Assembly (NCBI GenBank): GCA_030698375.1
Contig: JAUYLL010000125.1
Location: 80,118-144,117, forward strand
Direction of reading: 5' to 3'
Origin: Nocardioides sp.
GTDB taxonomy: Bacteria; Actinomycetota; Actinomycetes; Propionibacteriales; Nocardioidaceae
Length of the DNA: 64,000 nucleotides
Positions 26,128-33,457 of this stretch are shown here, one piece after another. Position numbers and translations under genes: made by a program. Each line of letters starts with the position of its first letter. Position 1 is the first letter of the stretch. The notes beneath the pieces were generated by a model. That model saw only the letters and a program-made list of their open reading frames with translations, was not told the DNA's origin and searched no databases.

Positions 26128-26873
26128 GCACGACCGTCATGGAGACAATCGTCATCGCGGTTGCCGCCGGGCTGCTCGCCGTTGCTGTCGGACTCGCGGC
26201 GCGGGGGCGACTCGGCTTCATAACCGTGGTGGACTCCAAGTCCATGGCGCCTACCCTGACGCCGGGCCAGCGGTTGCTGACCAGGCGCCCTGGCGTCTCG
26301 CAGCCGGTCCGGCGCGGCGACATCGTGGTGGTCCGCTCGCTCGAGCTCGGCCGAGTGATCGTCAAGCGGGTGGTTGGGCTGCCTGGGGAGCACCTGAGTG
26401 TCGCGGCCGGCCAGGTCCGGGTGGACGGGAGGCGGCTGCCTGAGCCCTACGTCACCCTGTGGGGCGGACCGTCAGGCAGCTTCGACGTCCCAGACGGCCA
26501 TCTGCTGCTGCTCGGCGATAACCGCGCCCGTTCGAGCGACAGCCGCACCTGGCGTCAGCCGTATCTCCCAATCACAGCCTTGCGCGGGATCGTCCTACCC
26601 GGTCGAGGCGACCTCCCGCAGCCCTCTCCGCTCCAGGACCTCAACCTGCTGCCGGGGCCCGACCCGGACAAGTCCAGCCTCCTGCAGCGCGCCGAGCCGG
26701 CGGCTCAGCGTCTCCGGGGTGGTGCCGAGATAGGGCGCCAGTTCCTTCTTGGTGGTGCGCAACCGGAAGCTCAGGTCGCCGGCCTCGTCCGCCAGGTGCA
26801 ACAGATGCTGGGCCAGCCGCTGCGCCACCGACTGCCCGCTGAGCGCCGACACCATCTCCTCGGCCATCTCTAG
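26124..26873 (+). CDS. S26-family signal peptidase (SodX-like context)
   Basis: The N-terminal 160 residues are a complete S26 peptidase: TM helix TIVIAVAAGLLAVAVGLAA, catalytic Ser40 in DSKSMAPTL, RRGDIVVVRS, catalytic Lys81 in VIVKRVVGLPGE, and LLGDNRARSSDSR. GTG at 26124 overlaps the DUF6448 stop (GTGA), so the two are made together, like sodN-sodX where the S26 protease matures nickel SOD. From about residue 158 onward the frame runs antisense over the crp pseudogene, giving an Arg/Gln-rich tail with no family resemblance; the ancestral stop was probably lost. About 93 residues of this tail may be junk. Confidence 0.85.
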   Translation: MSTTVMETIVIAVAAGLLAVAVGLAARGRLGFITVVDSKSMAPTLTPGQRLLTRRPGVSQPVRRGDIVVVRSLELGRVIVKRVVGLPGEHLSVAAGQVRVDGRRLPEPYVTLWGGPSGSFDVPDGHLLLLGDNRARSSDSRTWRQPYLPITALRGIVLPGRGDLPQPSPLQDLNLLPGPDPDKSSLLQRAEPAAQRLRGGAEIGRQFLLGGAQPEAQVAGLVRQVQQMLGQPLRHRLPAERRHHLLGHL

Positions 26874-27279
26874 CCTGCCCGACACGATCCGGAGCATCTG
26901 GACCGCCACCGACGGATGCTGCGCAAGTAGCCGGGCGAAGCGCTCCCGGTCCAGCATGCACAGTTCACTCGGTTGCAGCGCGACCGCGAAGTGATCTGTG
27001 GTGGTGTCCGCCAGCAACGCGGACTCGCCCAGGAAGTCACCCGGCGACATCAGCCGGATCAGCTGCTCGGCCCCTGACTCGGCCAGCCGATGCACCTTCA
27101 CAAGTCCGCGGTGCACGATGAACAGCCCGGTGCGGTCCCCCAGGGCCGTAGATACGCTCGTCGCGCTGCTACTGGCGCGTCACCGAGGCGGACGCGATCC
27201 GGTGCATGGTGGCTTCGGGCAGACCCGCGAACAACGGCACTGTCTGGACGAAGTGCAACCCGTGCTCGTGTTCCGCCAT
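26595..27279 (-). pseudogene. Crp/Fnr family regulator, disrupted by a stop codon and a frameshift
   Basis: ATG at 27279 with a GAAAGGA ribosome site opens a normal Crp start (EHEHGLHFVQTVPLFAGLPE) that hits an in-frame TAG after about 36 codons; the frame then reads QRDERIYGPG, and at a GGGGG run an extra base shifts it before GLFIVHRGLVKVHRL. The rest is intact: cNMP-binding FLGESALL, a dimer helix, and the HTH TTKKELAPYLGTTPETLSRRL. Restart at an internal GTG (27116) could yield only a beta-barrel fragment plus HTH. Its 3' half is overlapped antisense by the S26 peptidase frame. Sequencing error is possible but two lesions are needed. Confidence 0.8.
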
Positions 27280-27567
27280 CGGCGCCGTCCTTTCGCTCCC
27301 TCACCAGTATGGCGATGATTCTGAGCCGTCGACCCGCCCGGGCCCTTGAACCCCTAACGGCTGGTTGCTGGCCGCGATGCGTCAACGAATTCTTGTCGTT
27401 GTAGAGGTCGCAGTCGTGCTGGCGGCAATCGTCGATATCGCCGAGCGCTGACGAATCATGAACATTCACCGAGCCAAGAGACGCCACAGCCGCTCAAGAG
27501 CGGGTCAAGCTCCCGTGGGCTCCGCATGATCTCCGGTGCGCCCTGGGCGCCCGGCCTCGCCACGGCT

Positions 27568-28242
27568 TCAAAGGTCGTTGAGGGTGGCAGTCGCGCTGAG
27601 GCTCACCTGACCGTCGGCGATGCTGCTGTCGAGGCTGGTGACCGACAGCTCGGGGCGGTTGAGCAGTGGCTGCGTCGGCAGCAGCGCCGCTGCCGCGCCC
27701 AGGGGGCGGGCGACCACCTTGCCGTCCTCAAGGTCTATCTGGAGCTGCATCGGGCCTGGTAGCGGAAGGGGGAGTTGCAGCTCGGAGAGCTCAAACAGGA
27801 GCATTCCCTTGTTGACCTTGAGCTCGGCGCCTGGCACGAGGTTCTCGATCTGGTCGACGTCCAGAGTCGCCGAGGCGTCCAGGGCCTGCCCGCGCTTGTT
27901 GAGCACGACAGACTCCACGTCGAACGGTCCTGCGCGTAGTGTCTCGATCGAAGCCTCGAGCACCTCCACGTCGCCGGCCTTGGACAGCAAATCCGAGTCC
28001 ATGACGCCTGCGTCGAGGGTGGCGGACGACATCTGGAAGGTGGCTCTCTCGACGCCGCTGAACAGCATCTTGAGCGCGGGGGAGGTCGAGACCTCAACGT
28101 TGGTCACCGAGCCGAAGGACATGAGCTGGTCACGCATCCGGTTCTCCGCGAGCGATGGCAGGGTCAGTTCGGTGGTGATCGTGGCCAGGGCCAGGGTGAG
28201 GGTCGCGACGGCGGCGAGCCTGCGGCGAGAACGTCGAGTCAT
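27568..28242 (-). CDS. LmeA-like (DUF2993) phospholipid-binding exported protein
   Basis: A 224-aa protein from ATG at 28242. N-terminal basic RRSRRRL and hydrophobic AAVATLTLALATITTEL form a signal peptide/anchor. The DUF2993 body is recognisable: AENRMRDQLMSFGSVTNVEV, VESVVLNKRGQALDASATL, GAELKVNKG and a C-terminal SIADGQVSLSATATL. The mycobacterial relative LmeA binds phospholipids in the periplasm and supports lipomannan elongation. An operator-like AGACA-n4-TGTCT lies 14-27 bp upstream of the start and matches the site in the mmpL/tetR promoter, so it likely shares that TetR repressor. Confidence 0.82.
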   Translation of the reverse strand: MTRRSRRRLAAVATLTLALATITTELTLPSLAENRMRDQLMSFGSVTNVEVSTSPALKMLFSGVERATFQMSSATLDAGVMDSDLLSKAGDVEVLEASIETLRAGPFDVESVVLNKRGQALDASATLDVDQIENLVPGAELKVNKGMLLFELSELQLPLPLPGPMQLQIDLEDGKVVARPLGAAAALLPTQPLLNRPELSVTSLDSSIADGQVSLSATATLNDL

Positions 28243-28255
28243 GGGTGCAGATACT

Positions 28256-28269
28256 AGACACGCATGTCT
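28256..28269. promoter_or_regulatory. TetR operator copy 2 (AGACA-n4-TGTCT)
   Basis: AGACA, CGCA, TGTCT, located just upstream of the LmeA-like gene start. It has the same arms and the same 4-base spacing as the operator at 29072-29085, which sits between the tetR gene and its divergent mmpL target. Confidence 0.6.
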
Positions 28270-28440
28270 CAGTTCGTCCAACGTAGGGCGCACCTTGCGG
28301 GTCAGAACCATGCCAAGTCGGCTGGCGCGGGCATTGTCGCGGGCGCTGTGCTGAAGAGCCGCAGCGATCCGGCGCTCGAGCAAGGCGCATGCCCGCCCAG
28401 CTCTCCGCATCTCGGGGGAAACCAGGCGCAGTGTGGGGTG

Positions 28441-29016
28441 TCAGCTGCTACCGAAGCCGCTGACGAATGCGTCCGCCACCAGGTCGCCAGCCTCGGCGGG
28501 GTCGATCAGGTCAATCCCGGCCGCCCGGACCGCGGTCATGAGCATTCCGGCGAGGACCAGCCCGAGCCACGCGATATTCGCGCTCCGGGAGAGCTCACCA
28601 TTCTCAACACCCCGCGCCAGGACCCCCCATAGCGGCTCCAGCGCCTCGTTGCGGGCGGCAAGGAAGTCCGGGTCAGTGTCGGACCCCTCGGTGAGCAGGA
28701 TCCGGAATCTCACGCCCAGGGGAACCAGCACTGCCGCTGCCCGACGGATTCCCTCGCGAGTGTCGCAGTCCGGCAGGCCTGCGCCGGCCAGCGCGGATGA
28801 CGCTCGGACCAACGCCTCTGCGCGGATCGCGGCCCGCAGCGCGTCGCGGCTCTCGAAGTGCCGATAGAGCGTCGCCCGGCCCAGCCCGGCACGGGTGGCT
28901 ACCTCAGACAGGGACGCCTCCGGATCCACCGCAAGCACGTCGGCAGCCGCGTCCAGGAGCGCCGCGCGGTTGCGCAGGACGTCGGCGCGGGTGTGCTCCT
29001 CCTCCTGGACCGCCAT
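28441..29016 (-). CDS. TetR family transcriptional regulator
   Basis: A 191-aa regulator from ATG at 29016. HTH: RAALLDAAADVLAVDPEAS, LSEVATRAGLGRATLYRHF, RDALRAAIRAEAL. The C-terminal domain contains the LWGVLARGVENGEL and LGLVLAGMLMTAVRAAG segments common to small-drug-type TetRs. It is divergent from the second mmpL gene; a perfect palindrome in between is its probable operator. It reads on toward the LmeA-like gene on the same strand. Confidence 0.92.
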   Translation of the reverse strand: MAVQEEEHTRADVLRNRAALLDAAADVLAVDPEASLSEVATRAGLGRATLYRHFESRDALRAAIRAEALVRASSALAGAGLPDCDTREGIRRAAAVLVPLGVRFRILLTEGSDTDPDFLAARNEALEPLWGVLARGVENGELSRSANIAWLGLVLAGMLMTAVRAAGIDLIDPAEAGDLVADAFVSGFGSS

Positions 29017-29070
29017 GTGGGCCAGCCTAGCCAATCGCACCCCTCGGACGTCGTGTATGGTCACGTAAGT

Positions 29071-29086
29071 GAGACAGTTCTGTCTC
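29071..29086. promoter_or_regulatory. TetR operator copy 1 in the tetR/mmpL intergenic region
   Basis: GAGACAG, TT, CTGTCTC: a perfect 16-bp palindrome located 55 bp from the tetR start and 57 bp from the mmpL start. Position between divergent genes and symmetry are those of an autoregulatory TetR operator. The core AGACA-n4-TGTCT recurs at 28256-28269. Confidence 0.75.
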
Positions 29087-29142
29087 GCTTTAACCGACGG
29101 GGGCAGGGTCCTGAATCCGCCCTCGAAGTACAGGGAGCCGTG

Positions 29143-31698
29143 ATGCTGCGCGCACTAGCCATTTTCTCCGTCCGCCGCCGATGGCTGGTCATCGTGACCT
29201 GGCTGTTGCTCGTCGGCGGGGTCCTCGCTGCTGGGCAGACCTACGGGGGCTCGTTCAGCAACGACCTCTCGATCGAGGACGCCGACTCGCAGGCCGCCTA
29301 CGACGCGCTGGCGGAGAAGTTCCCCGAGATGTCGGGTGACGGCATGCAGGTCGTTATCCATGACGAGTACGGCGTGACCCCGGCGAGGATCCGCAAGGCC
29401 GTCGACAAGGCGGTGGCCGAGGCAGCCGGGCAGGAGGGCGTGACTTCGGTGTCCTCGCCGTACGGCCCAGGCCAGAGAATGGTCTCCGCGGACGGCACCA
29501 CCGCGGTCGCCACGGTCCGCTTCACCGACCGCGCCGCCGACATCGACAAGGACCACATCGAGGCCGTCCAGGACACCTTCGCCCCAGTGGAGGACCTCGA
29601 CGTCCAAGTGGAGTTTGGGGGAGCCGCGCTCGACGCGGAGAACCACCCCTCAGGCAGTGAGGCGATCGGCCTGGCCGCGGCGGTCCTGGTGCTCCTGCTG
29701 GCGTTCGGCTCCGTGTTCGCGATGCTGGTGCCGCTGATCACCGCAGTGCTGGCGCTCGGCCTAGGCATGGGCGTGATCTTCCTGCTCGCCGAGTACGTCT
29801 CCATCGGAACCGCCGGCCCGGTGGTCGCGGCAATGATCGGCTTGGGTGTCGGCATCGACTATGCGCTGCTGGTGGTCACCAGGCACCGCGAGGGCCTGGC
29901 CACCGGACACCCCGCCACGGAGTCCATTCCCATCGCACTGTCCACCGCGGGCCGGTCCGTCCTGGTCGCTGGCACCACCGTGATCATCGCGATCCTCTCC
30001 CTCTACGCCATCGGCATCCCCTTCGTCGCCACGCTGGGCCTGGCCAGCGCCATCACCGTGGCCACCACCCTGCTCGCCGCCGTCACACTGCTGCCCGCCC
30101 TGCTCGGAGTCTTCGGGGACAACCTGGACCGGTTCCGGGTACGGCGGACCCGCCTGGACCACGGTGGCGGCCGAGTCAGCGGCTGGCACCGGTGGACTCA
30201 CCACGTCCAGCGCCGGCCCTGGCCCTACCTGGTCGCCGCGGTCGCGGTGCTGGTGATGATGGCCCTCCCGTTGCTCGACCTGCGGCTGGGCACCGCCGAC
30301 GACGGCTCCGCACCCGAGGACAGCACCGAGCGCGCCGCTTACGAACTCGTCGAGGAGTCCTTCGGTGCCGGTTGGACCGGCCCCCTGGTGGTGACGGCTC
30401 AATACGACGACAACACTGCCAGGCAGACGCAGAAGGAAGCCGCCGACCTGGCCGCCGAGATCGCCGGCGTCGAGGGGGTCGAGCAGGTCGCCCCGCCGGT
30501 GGTCAACGAGGATGGCGACACCGCCGTACTCACCGTGGTGCCGACCACCTCCCCCGATGCGGAGGAGACCGAGGATCTCGTCCACCTCCTGCGCGACGAC
30601 GTACTCGCTGATCAACCCGACGGCACCTCCGTCCATGTCGGCGGCGCCACCGCCACGAACATCGACCTCGCCAACAAGCTCGGGGAACGGATGCTCTGGT
30701 TCATGAGCTTCGTGGTCGGGCTCAGCTTCTTGCTCCTGCTGGTGGAGTTCCGCTCGATCTTCGTGCCGATCAAGGCTGCGATAATGAACCTGCTCTCGGT
30801 CGGAGCCGCCTACGGCGCCGTGGTCGCGGTGTTCCAGTGGGGCTGGCTCTCCGACCTCTTCGGCGCCCAGCCAGGACCAATCGAGTCGTTCGCACCGATG
30901 ATGCTGTTCGCGGTCCTGTTCGGTCTGTCGATGGACTATGAGGTGTTCCTACTCAGCCGCGTCCGCGAGGAATACCTGCGCACAGGCAAGGCCGGCGCTG
31001 CGGTCGCCGACGGGATCGCCGCCACCGCCCGCGTGATCACCGCGGCCGCGGCGGTGATGGTGGTGGTGTTCTCCAGCTTCCTGCTCAATGACGACCGGGT
31101 CGTCAACCTGTTCGGGTTCGGACTCGCGATCGCGATCGCGATCGACGCCACCATCGTCCGGCTGGTGCTGGTCCCCGCGGTGATGGCCGTCGCGGGCCGG
31201 GCCGCCTGGTACATGCCCCGGTGGATGGACCGACTGCTGCCCAAGGTCGCGCTCGAACCACACCCGATTGACCCGTTCGAGGAAGAGCTCGACTCACTCG
31301 ACCCGGTCGACGATGCGCCGCGACACGTCGGCGCCACGCACGCCAACGGTTCGCCGCAAAGCGCCGGGCAGCCTGTCGCATCCCGGGTGCTGCCGCCCCT
31401 CCCAGCAGGATCGACCAGAGCCGGCGGCCTTGTCCCGGCCGACCCGCACGCGTCTCTCGAAGTGCTCCGCACGGCGTTGGAGGAACGAGACGTCTACCGG
31501 AGCCGCTACGAACGGACACTCAGCGAACTCGGTGAGCTGCAGCACCGCTACGACACCATGCTCGACGCGCTACGCACCCTGCGCTCGGTCGACGTCGATC
31601 CGGACTCCCAAGACGGGACTGCGCCACCCCGGGGAGCAGTCCCTCGACTCAGCCAGAGTGGGAGCTCGGGAGCGCGGCGCCGGACACCGGAGGGATGA
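29143..31698 (+). CDS. MMPL family RND-type membrane transporter with C-terminal coiled coil
   Basis: An 851-aa transporter of the MmpL type. First half: RRRWLVIVTWLLLVGGVLAAG (TM1), periplasmic loop, LAFGSVFAMLVPLITAVLALG and GLGVGIDYALLVVTRHREG (Asp-Tyr proton relay). Second half: RRPWPYLVAAVAVLVMMALP, SFVVGLSFLLLLVEFRS and FGLSMDYEVFLLSRVREEY. Beyond residue ~710 comes an unusual cytoplasmic tail: acidic and Pro-rich, then a heptad-like coiled coil (EVLRTALEERDVYRSRYER; LSELGELQHRYDTMLDAL) that could mediate partner binding. ATG at 29143 with CAGGGAG upstream. Divergent TetR repressor gene. Confidence 0.93.
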   Translation: MLRALAIFSVRRRWLVIVTWLLLVGGVLAAGQTYGGSFSNDLSIEDADSQAAYDALAEKFPEMSGDGMQVVIHDEYGVTPARIRKAVDKAVAEAAGQEGVTSVSSPYGPGQRMVSADGTTAVATVRFTDRAADIDKDHIEAVQDTFAPVEDLDVQVEFGGAALDAENHPSGSEAIGLAAAVLVLLLAFGSVFAMLVPLITAVLALGLGMGVIFLLAEYVSIGTAGPVVAAMIGLGVGIDYALLVVTRHREGLATGHPATESIPIALSTAGRSVLVAGTTVIIAILSLYAIGIPFVATLGLASAITVATTLLAAVTLLPALLGVFGDNLDRFRVRRTRLDHGGGRVSGWHRWTHHVQRRPWPYLVAAVAVLVMMALPLLDLRLGTADDGSAPEDSTERAAYELVEESFGAGWTGPLVVTAQYDDNTARQTQKEAADLAAEIAGVEGVEQVAPPVVNEDGDTAVLTVVPTTSPDAEETEDLVHLLRDDVLADQPDGTSVHVGGATATNIDLANKLGERMLWFMSFVVGLSFLLLLVEFRSIFVPIKAAIMNLLSVGAAYGAVVAVFQWGWLSDLFGAQPGPIESFAPMMLFAVLFGLSMDYEVFLLSRVREEYLRTGKAGAAVADGIAATARVITAAAAVMVVVFSSFLLNDDRVVNLFGFGLAIAIAIDATIVRLVLVPAVMAVAGRAAWYMPRWMDRLLPKVALEPHPIDPFEEELDSLDPVDDAPRHVGATHANGSPQSAGQPVASRVLPPLPAGSTRAGGLVPADPHASLEVLRTALEERDVYRSRYERTLSELGELQHRYDTMLDALRTLRSVDVDPDSQDGTAPPRGAVPRLSQSGSSGARRRTPEG

Positions 31699-31739
31699 CG
31701 CCAATGCCTGGACAAGTCGCTAAGTGACGTCCAGCAGAG

Positions 31740-32040
31740 TGGTGTACGGCTCGCGGTGAGCGTGTCGCTGTAGATGCAGCGACGGCCACCGCGTGATCTT
31801 CGAGTGATCTCCTACAACCGACTCGGAGAAGGAGGCGACGATGACCGTCAACCCCAGCATCGGCCCTGCTCGTCTGCTCGAGTAACAGCTGGCCCAGGCA
31901 AGCCCCAACCTGTCGGGGGAGCTGCTCGGCACGTTCATCAACACGCTGTCCTCGGCCGAGGCCGATGCGGTCTGTGGCGCCGCCCGGGATTCGGACGCGC
32001 GCAAAGCGGCGTCAGGGAACCTTCAGCCAGTTGCTGAACA
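31740..32040 (+). mobile_element. IS256-family element, 5' remnant
   Basis: From about 31740 the sequence is the left end of an IS256-type element (leader with GTGTACGGCT and the ribosome site GGAGAAGGAG), then ATG at 31841 reading TVNPSIGPARLLE, an in-frame TAA, then QLAQASPNLSGELLGTFINT and SSAEADAVCGA. That is the conserved N-terminus of IS256-family transposases. The DDE catalytic region is missing. The remnant lies between the second mmpL gene and ssrA, a common integration neighbourhood. Confidence 0.75.
31841..32020 (+). pseudogene. IS256-family transposase N-terminal fragment
   Basis: About 60 codons of the transposase N-terminus remain, broken by an in-frame TAA after the 14th codon (ARLLE then stop then QLAQAS). 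After GAARDSDARKAASGNL the similarity fades. The fragment cannot encode an active transposase. Confidence 0.75.
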
Positions 32041-32280
32041 GCTCAGGCAAGTCGGACGCAGCTGCTCGACCGACGCCCGGCCCCACAGTGGGGCTACTCC
32101 GCACATAGGCCAGGCCCCCGGCCCCACCACTACATGCCCGACTCCATCAGCCCCACCGCCCAGCGGCTGGGGCCCTTCGCCCTGAGACCCGCGTCCGTGC
32201 AGTGAATCGGCACCGACGCCGACACGGGCCATGTCCACGGCCTCGAGTAGCACCCGAACTCTCCTCGGCTGAGCGCAGCT

Positions 32281-32314
32281 AGATGCCCGGGGCCCTCGCG
32301 GGCCCCGGGCATCT
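32281..32314. terminator. Perfect 15-bp hairpin, terminator near the 3' end of ssrA
   Basis: AGATGCCCGGGGCCC and its exact complement enclose a TCGC loop. It lies 54 bp beyond the 3' end of tmRNA (transcribed leftward) and is probably the ssrA transcription terminator; by symmetry it could act on the other strand too. Confidence 0.85.
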
Positions 32315-32326
32315 CAACAAGAGGGT

Positions 32327-32362
32327 CTTTCGGGAACATCGGCACGTCCCTTTCGGGAACAT
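32327..32362. repeat. 13-bp direct repeat between ssrA and its terminator
   Basis: CTTTCGGGAACAT occurs at 32327-32339 and again at 32350-32362, 23 bp apart, immediately downstream of the tmRNA 3' end. The second copy abuts the mature 3' end. It could be a relic of a target duplication or insertion near ssrA. Confidence 0.5.
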
Positions 32363-32367
32363 GCCTC

Positions 32368-32734
32368 GGTGGAGCTGGCGGGAATCGAACCCGCGTCCTG
32401 TGGCGCCGAGCCAGGGCTTCTCCGGGTGCAGTTCGTGATGTCGTTTTCTCAGTCCCGGTGCTCGCACGAACACGTCACCGACAGACTCAGCCGGGAAAAA
32501 GTCCCGATCAGCACGCCCGGCGCGTGTTGATCAGCGAGCCTCCTAAATGAGGCCGGCTACCGGGGCGGAGGCGCCCCCGGACCGACCCTTCGATCACTGC
32601 TCAGGCAGCGAGAGCGAAGTTACTGCGCTTGGAATCGGCAGTTGTTGTTTTCCAGCGGTCGTTTACGAGATGACGCTGGCTCCTCGACCCGCTTCCCCTG
32701 GGAAGTACGTCCCCAGTCGAAACCGATCAGCCCC
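32368..32734 (-). ncRNA. ssrA: tmRNA (transfer-messenger RNA)
   Basis: The 5' end begins GGGGCTGATCGGTTTCGACT, the universal tmRNA start, and the 3' end is a tRNA-like T-arm GGGTTCGATTCCCGCC plus acceptor AGCTCC-ACC; the full CCA is not encoded. The tag reading frame is GCC GAT TCC AAG CGC AGT AAC TTC GCT CTC GCT GCC TGA, giving tag peptide ADSKRSNFALAA, the usual ALAA degron preceded by a hydrophobic residue. About 367 nt, a normal length. tmRNA with SmpB rescues stalled ribosomes and tags the nascent chain for proteolysis. smpB is at 35110. Confidence 0.97.
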
Positions 32735-32837
32735 TCTTGAGTTGTGATCTTTCGATCGTACCGGTCATAACCACCGCAGCACTAACGCTATTCCATCCAC
32801 CCCCACCCCTTGACGGAGCGCCTCCACGCGCGGAAAC

Positions 32838-32854
32838 TCCTAAGTGTGTTAGGA
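32838..32854. promoter_or_regulatory. Palindromic operator overlapping a tetR start codon
   Basis: TCCTAA, GTGTG, TTAGGA: perfect 6-bp arms. The spacer contains the GTG start of the TetR gene (32846-32848), and a TTGACG that could be the -35 box lies at 32814, so repressor bound here would block its own transcription or translation start. Confidence 0.6.
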
Positions 32855-33457
32855 ACTCCGAAGCGCAGTAGGGTCGCCGAACGTCGTGAGGCAGTGCGTC
32901 TCGAGATCCTCGACGCCGCCTGGGAGGTCGCGGGCGAGGTCGGCATCGGCGGGGTGACGCTGGGCGCGGTCGCTGCCCGCGTGGGGATGCAGGCTCCGTC
33001 GCTGTACACGCACTTCCCCTCCAAGAACGCCATCTACGACGCCATGTTCGGGCAGGCCTGGGCCCGCGCGGTCGCCGCGATGCCCACCCCCGAGGAGCTC
33101 CCGGAACACCCGCGCGAGCGGCTCCGGGCGGTGGCCCGGTGGTTCTTCGACTTCTCGGTGGCCGACCTCGCGCGGTTCCAGCTGATGAACCAGCGCGCGA
33201 TCCCGGACTTCACCCCGTCCGAGGAGGCCTACGCGCCGTCACTGCAGTGCTGGCGGGCGCTGGTGGAGGTGATGGCCGGGATCGGGGTGCAGGACCCCGC
33301 CGACGTCGACCTCTACGCCGCCCTCGTCGGGGGGCTCATCGACAGCCAGCTCGCCAACGACCCCGGGGGCGACCGCTACGCACGACTGCTCGACCGAGCC
33401 GTCCACATGTACGCCGACGACGTCGGCCTTCCTGCCACGGGAGAGGAACGACCATGA
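32846..33457 (+). CDS. TetR/AcrR family transcriptional regulator
   Basis: A 203-aa regulator. HTH: VRLEILDAAWEVAGEVGIGG, VTLGAVAARVGMQAPSLYTHF, KNAIYDAMFGQAW. The ligand domain is TetR_C-type with ARFQLMNQRAIPDF. GTG at 32846 is used because the preceding TTGACG looks like a promoter element rather than coding sequence. Its TGA overlaps the ATG of the next gene (ATGA), so the two are co-translated and likely linked in function. Confidence 0.88.
   Translation: MLGTPKRSRVAERREAVRLEILDAAWEVAGEVGIGGVTLGAVAARVGMQAPSLYTHFPSKNAIYDAMFGQAWARAVAAMPTPEELPEHPRERLRAVARWFFDFSVADLARFQLMNQRAIPDFTPSEEAYAPSLQCWRALVEVMAGIGVQDPADVDLYAALVGGLIDSQLANDPGGDRYARLLDRAVHMYADDVGLPATGEERP

Noticed and set aside
27377..27450. 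Tiny plus-strand ORF MRQRILVVVEVAVVLAAIVD...
   Set aside because: 24 codons with one hydrophobic segment but no ribosome site or conservation evidence; not enough to call a gene.
31699..32280. Possible plus-strand gene after the second mmpL
   Set aside because: Frames are interrupted; what is recognisable belongs to an IS256 remnant.
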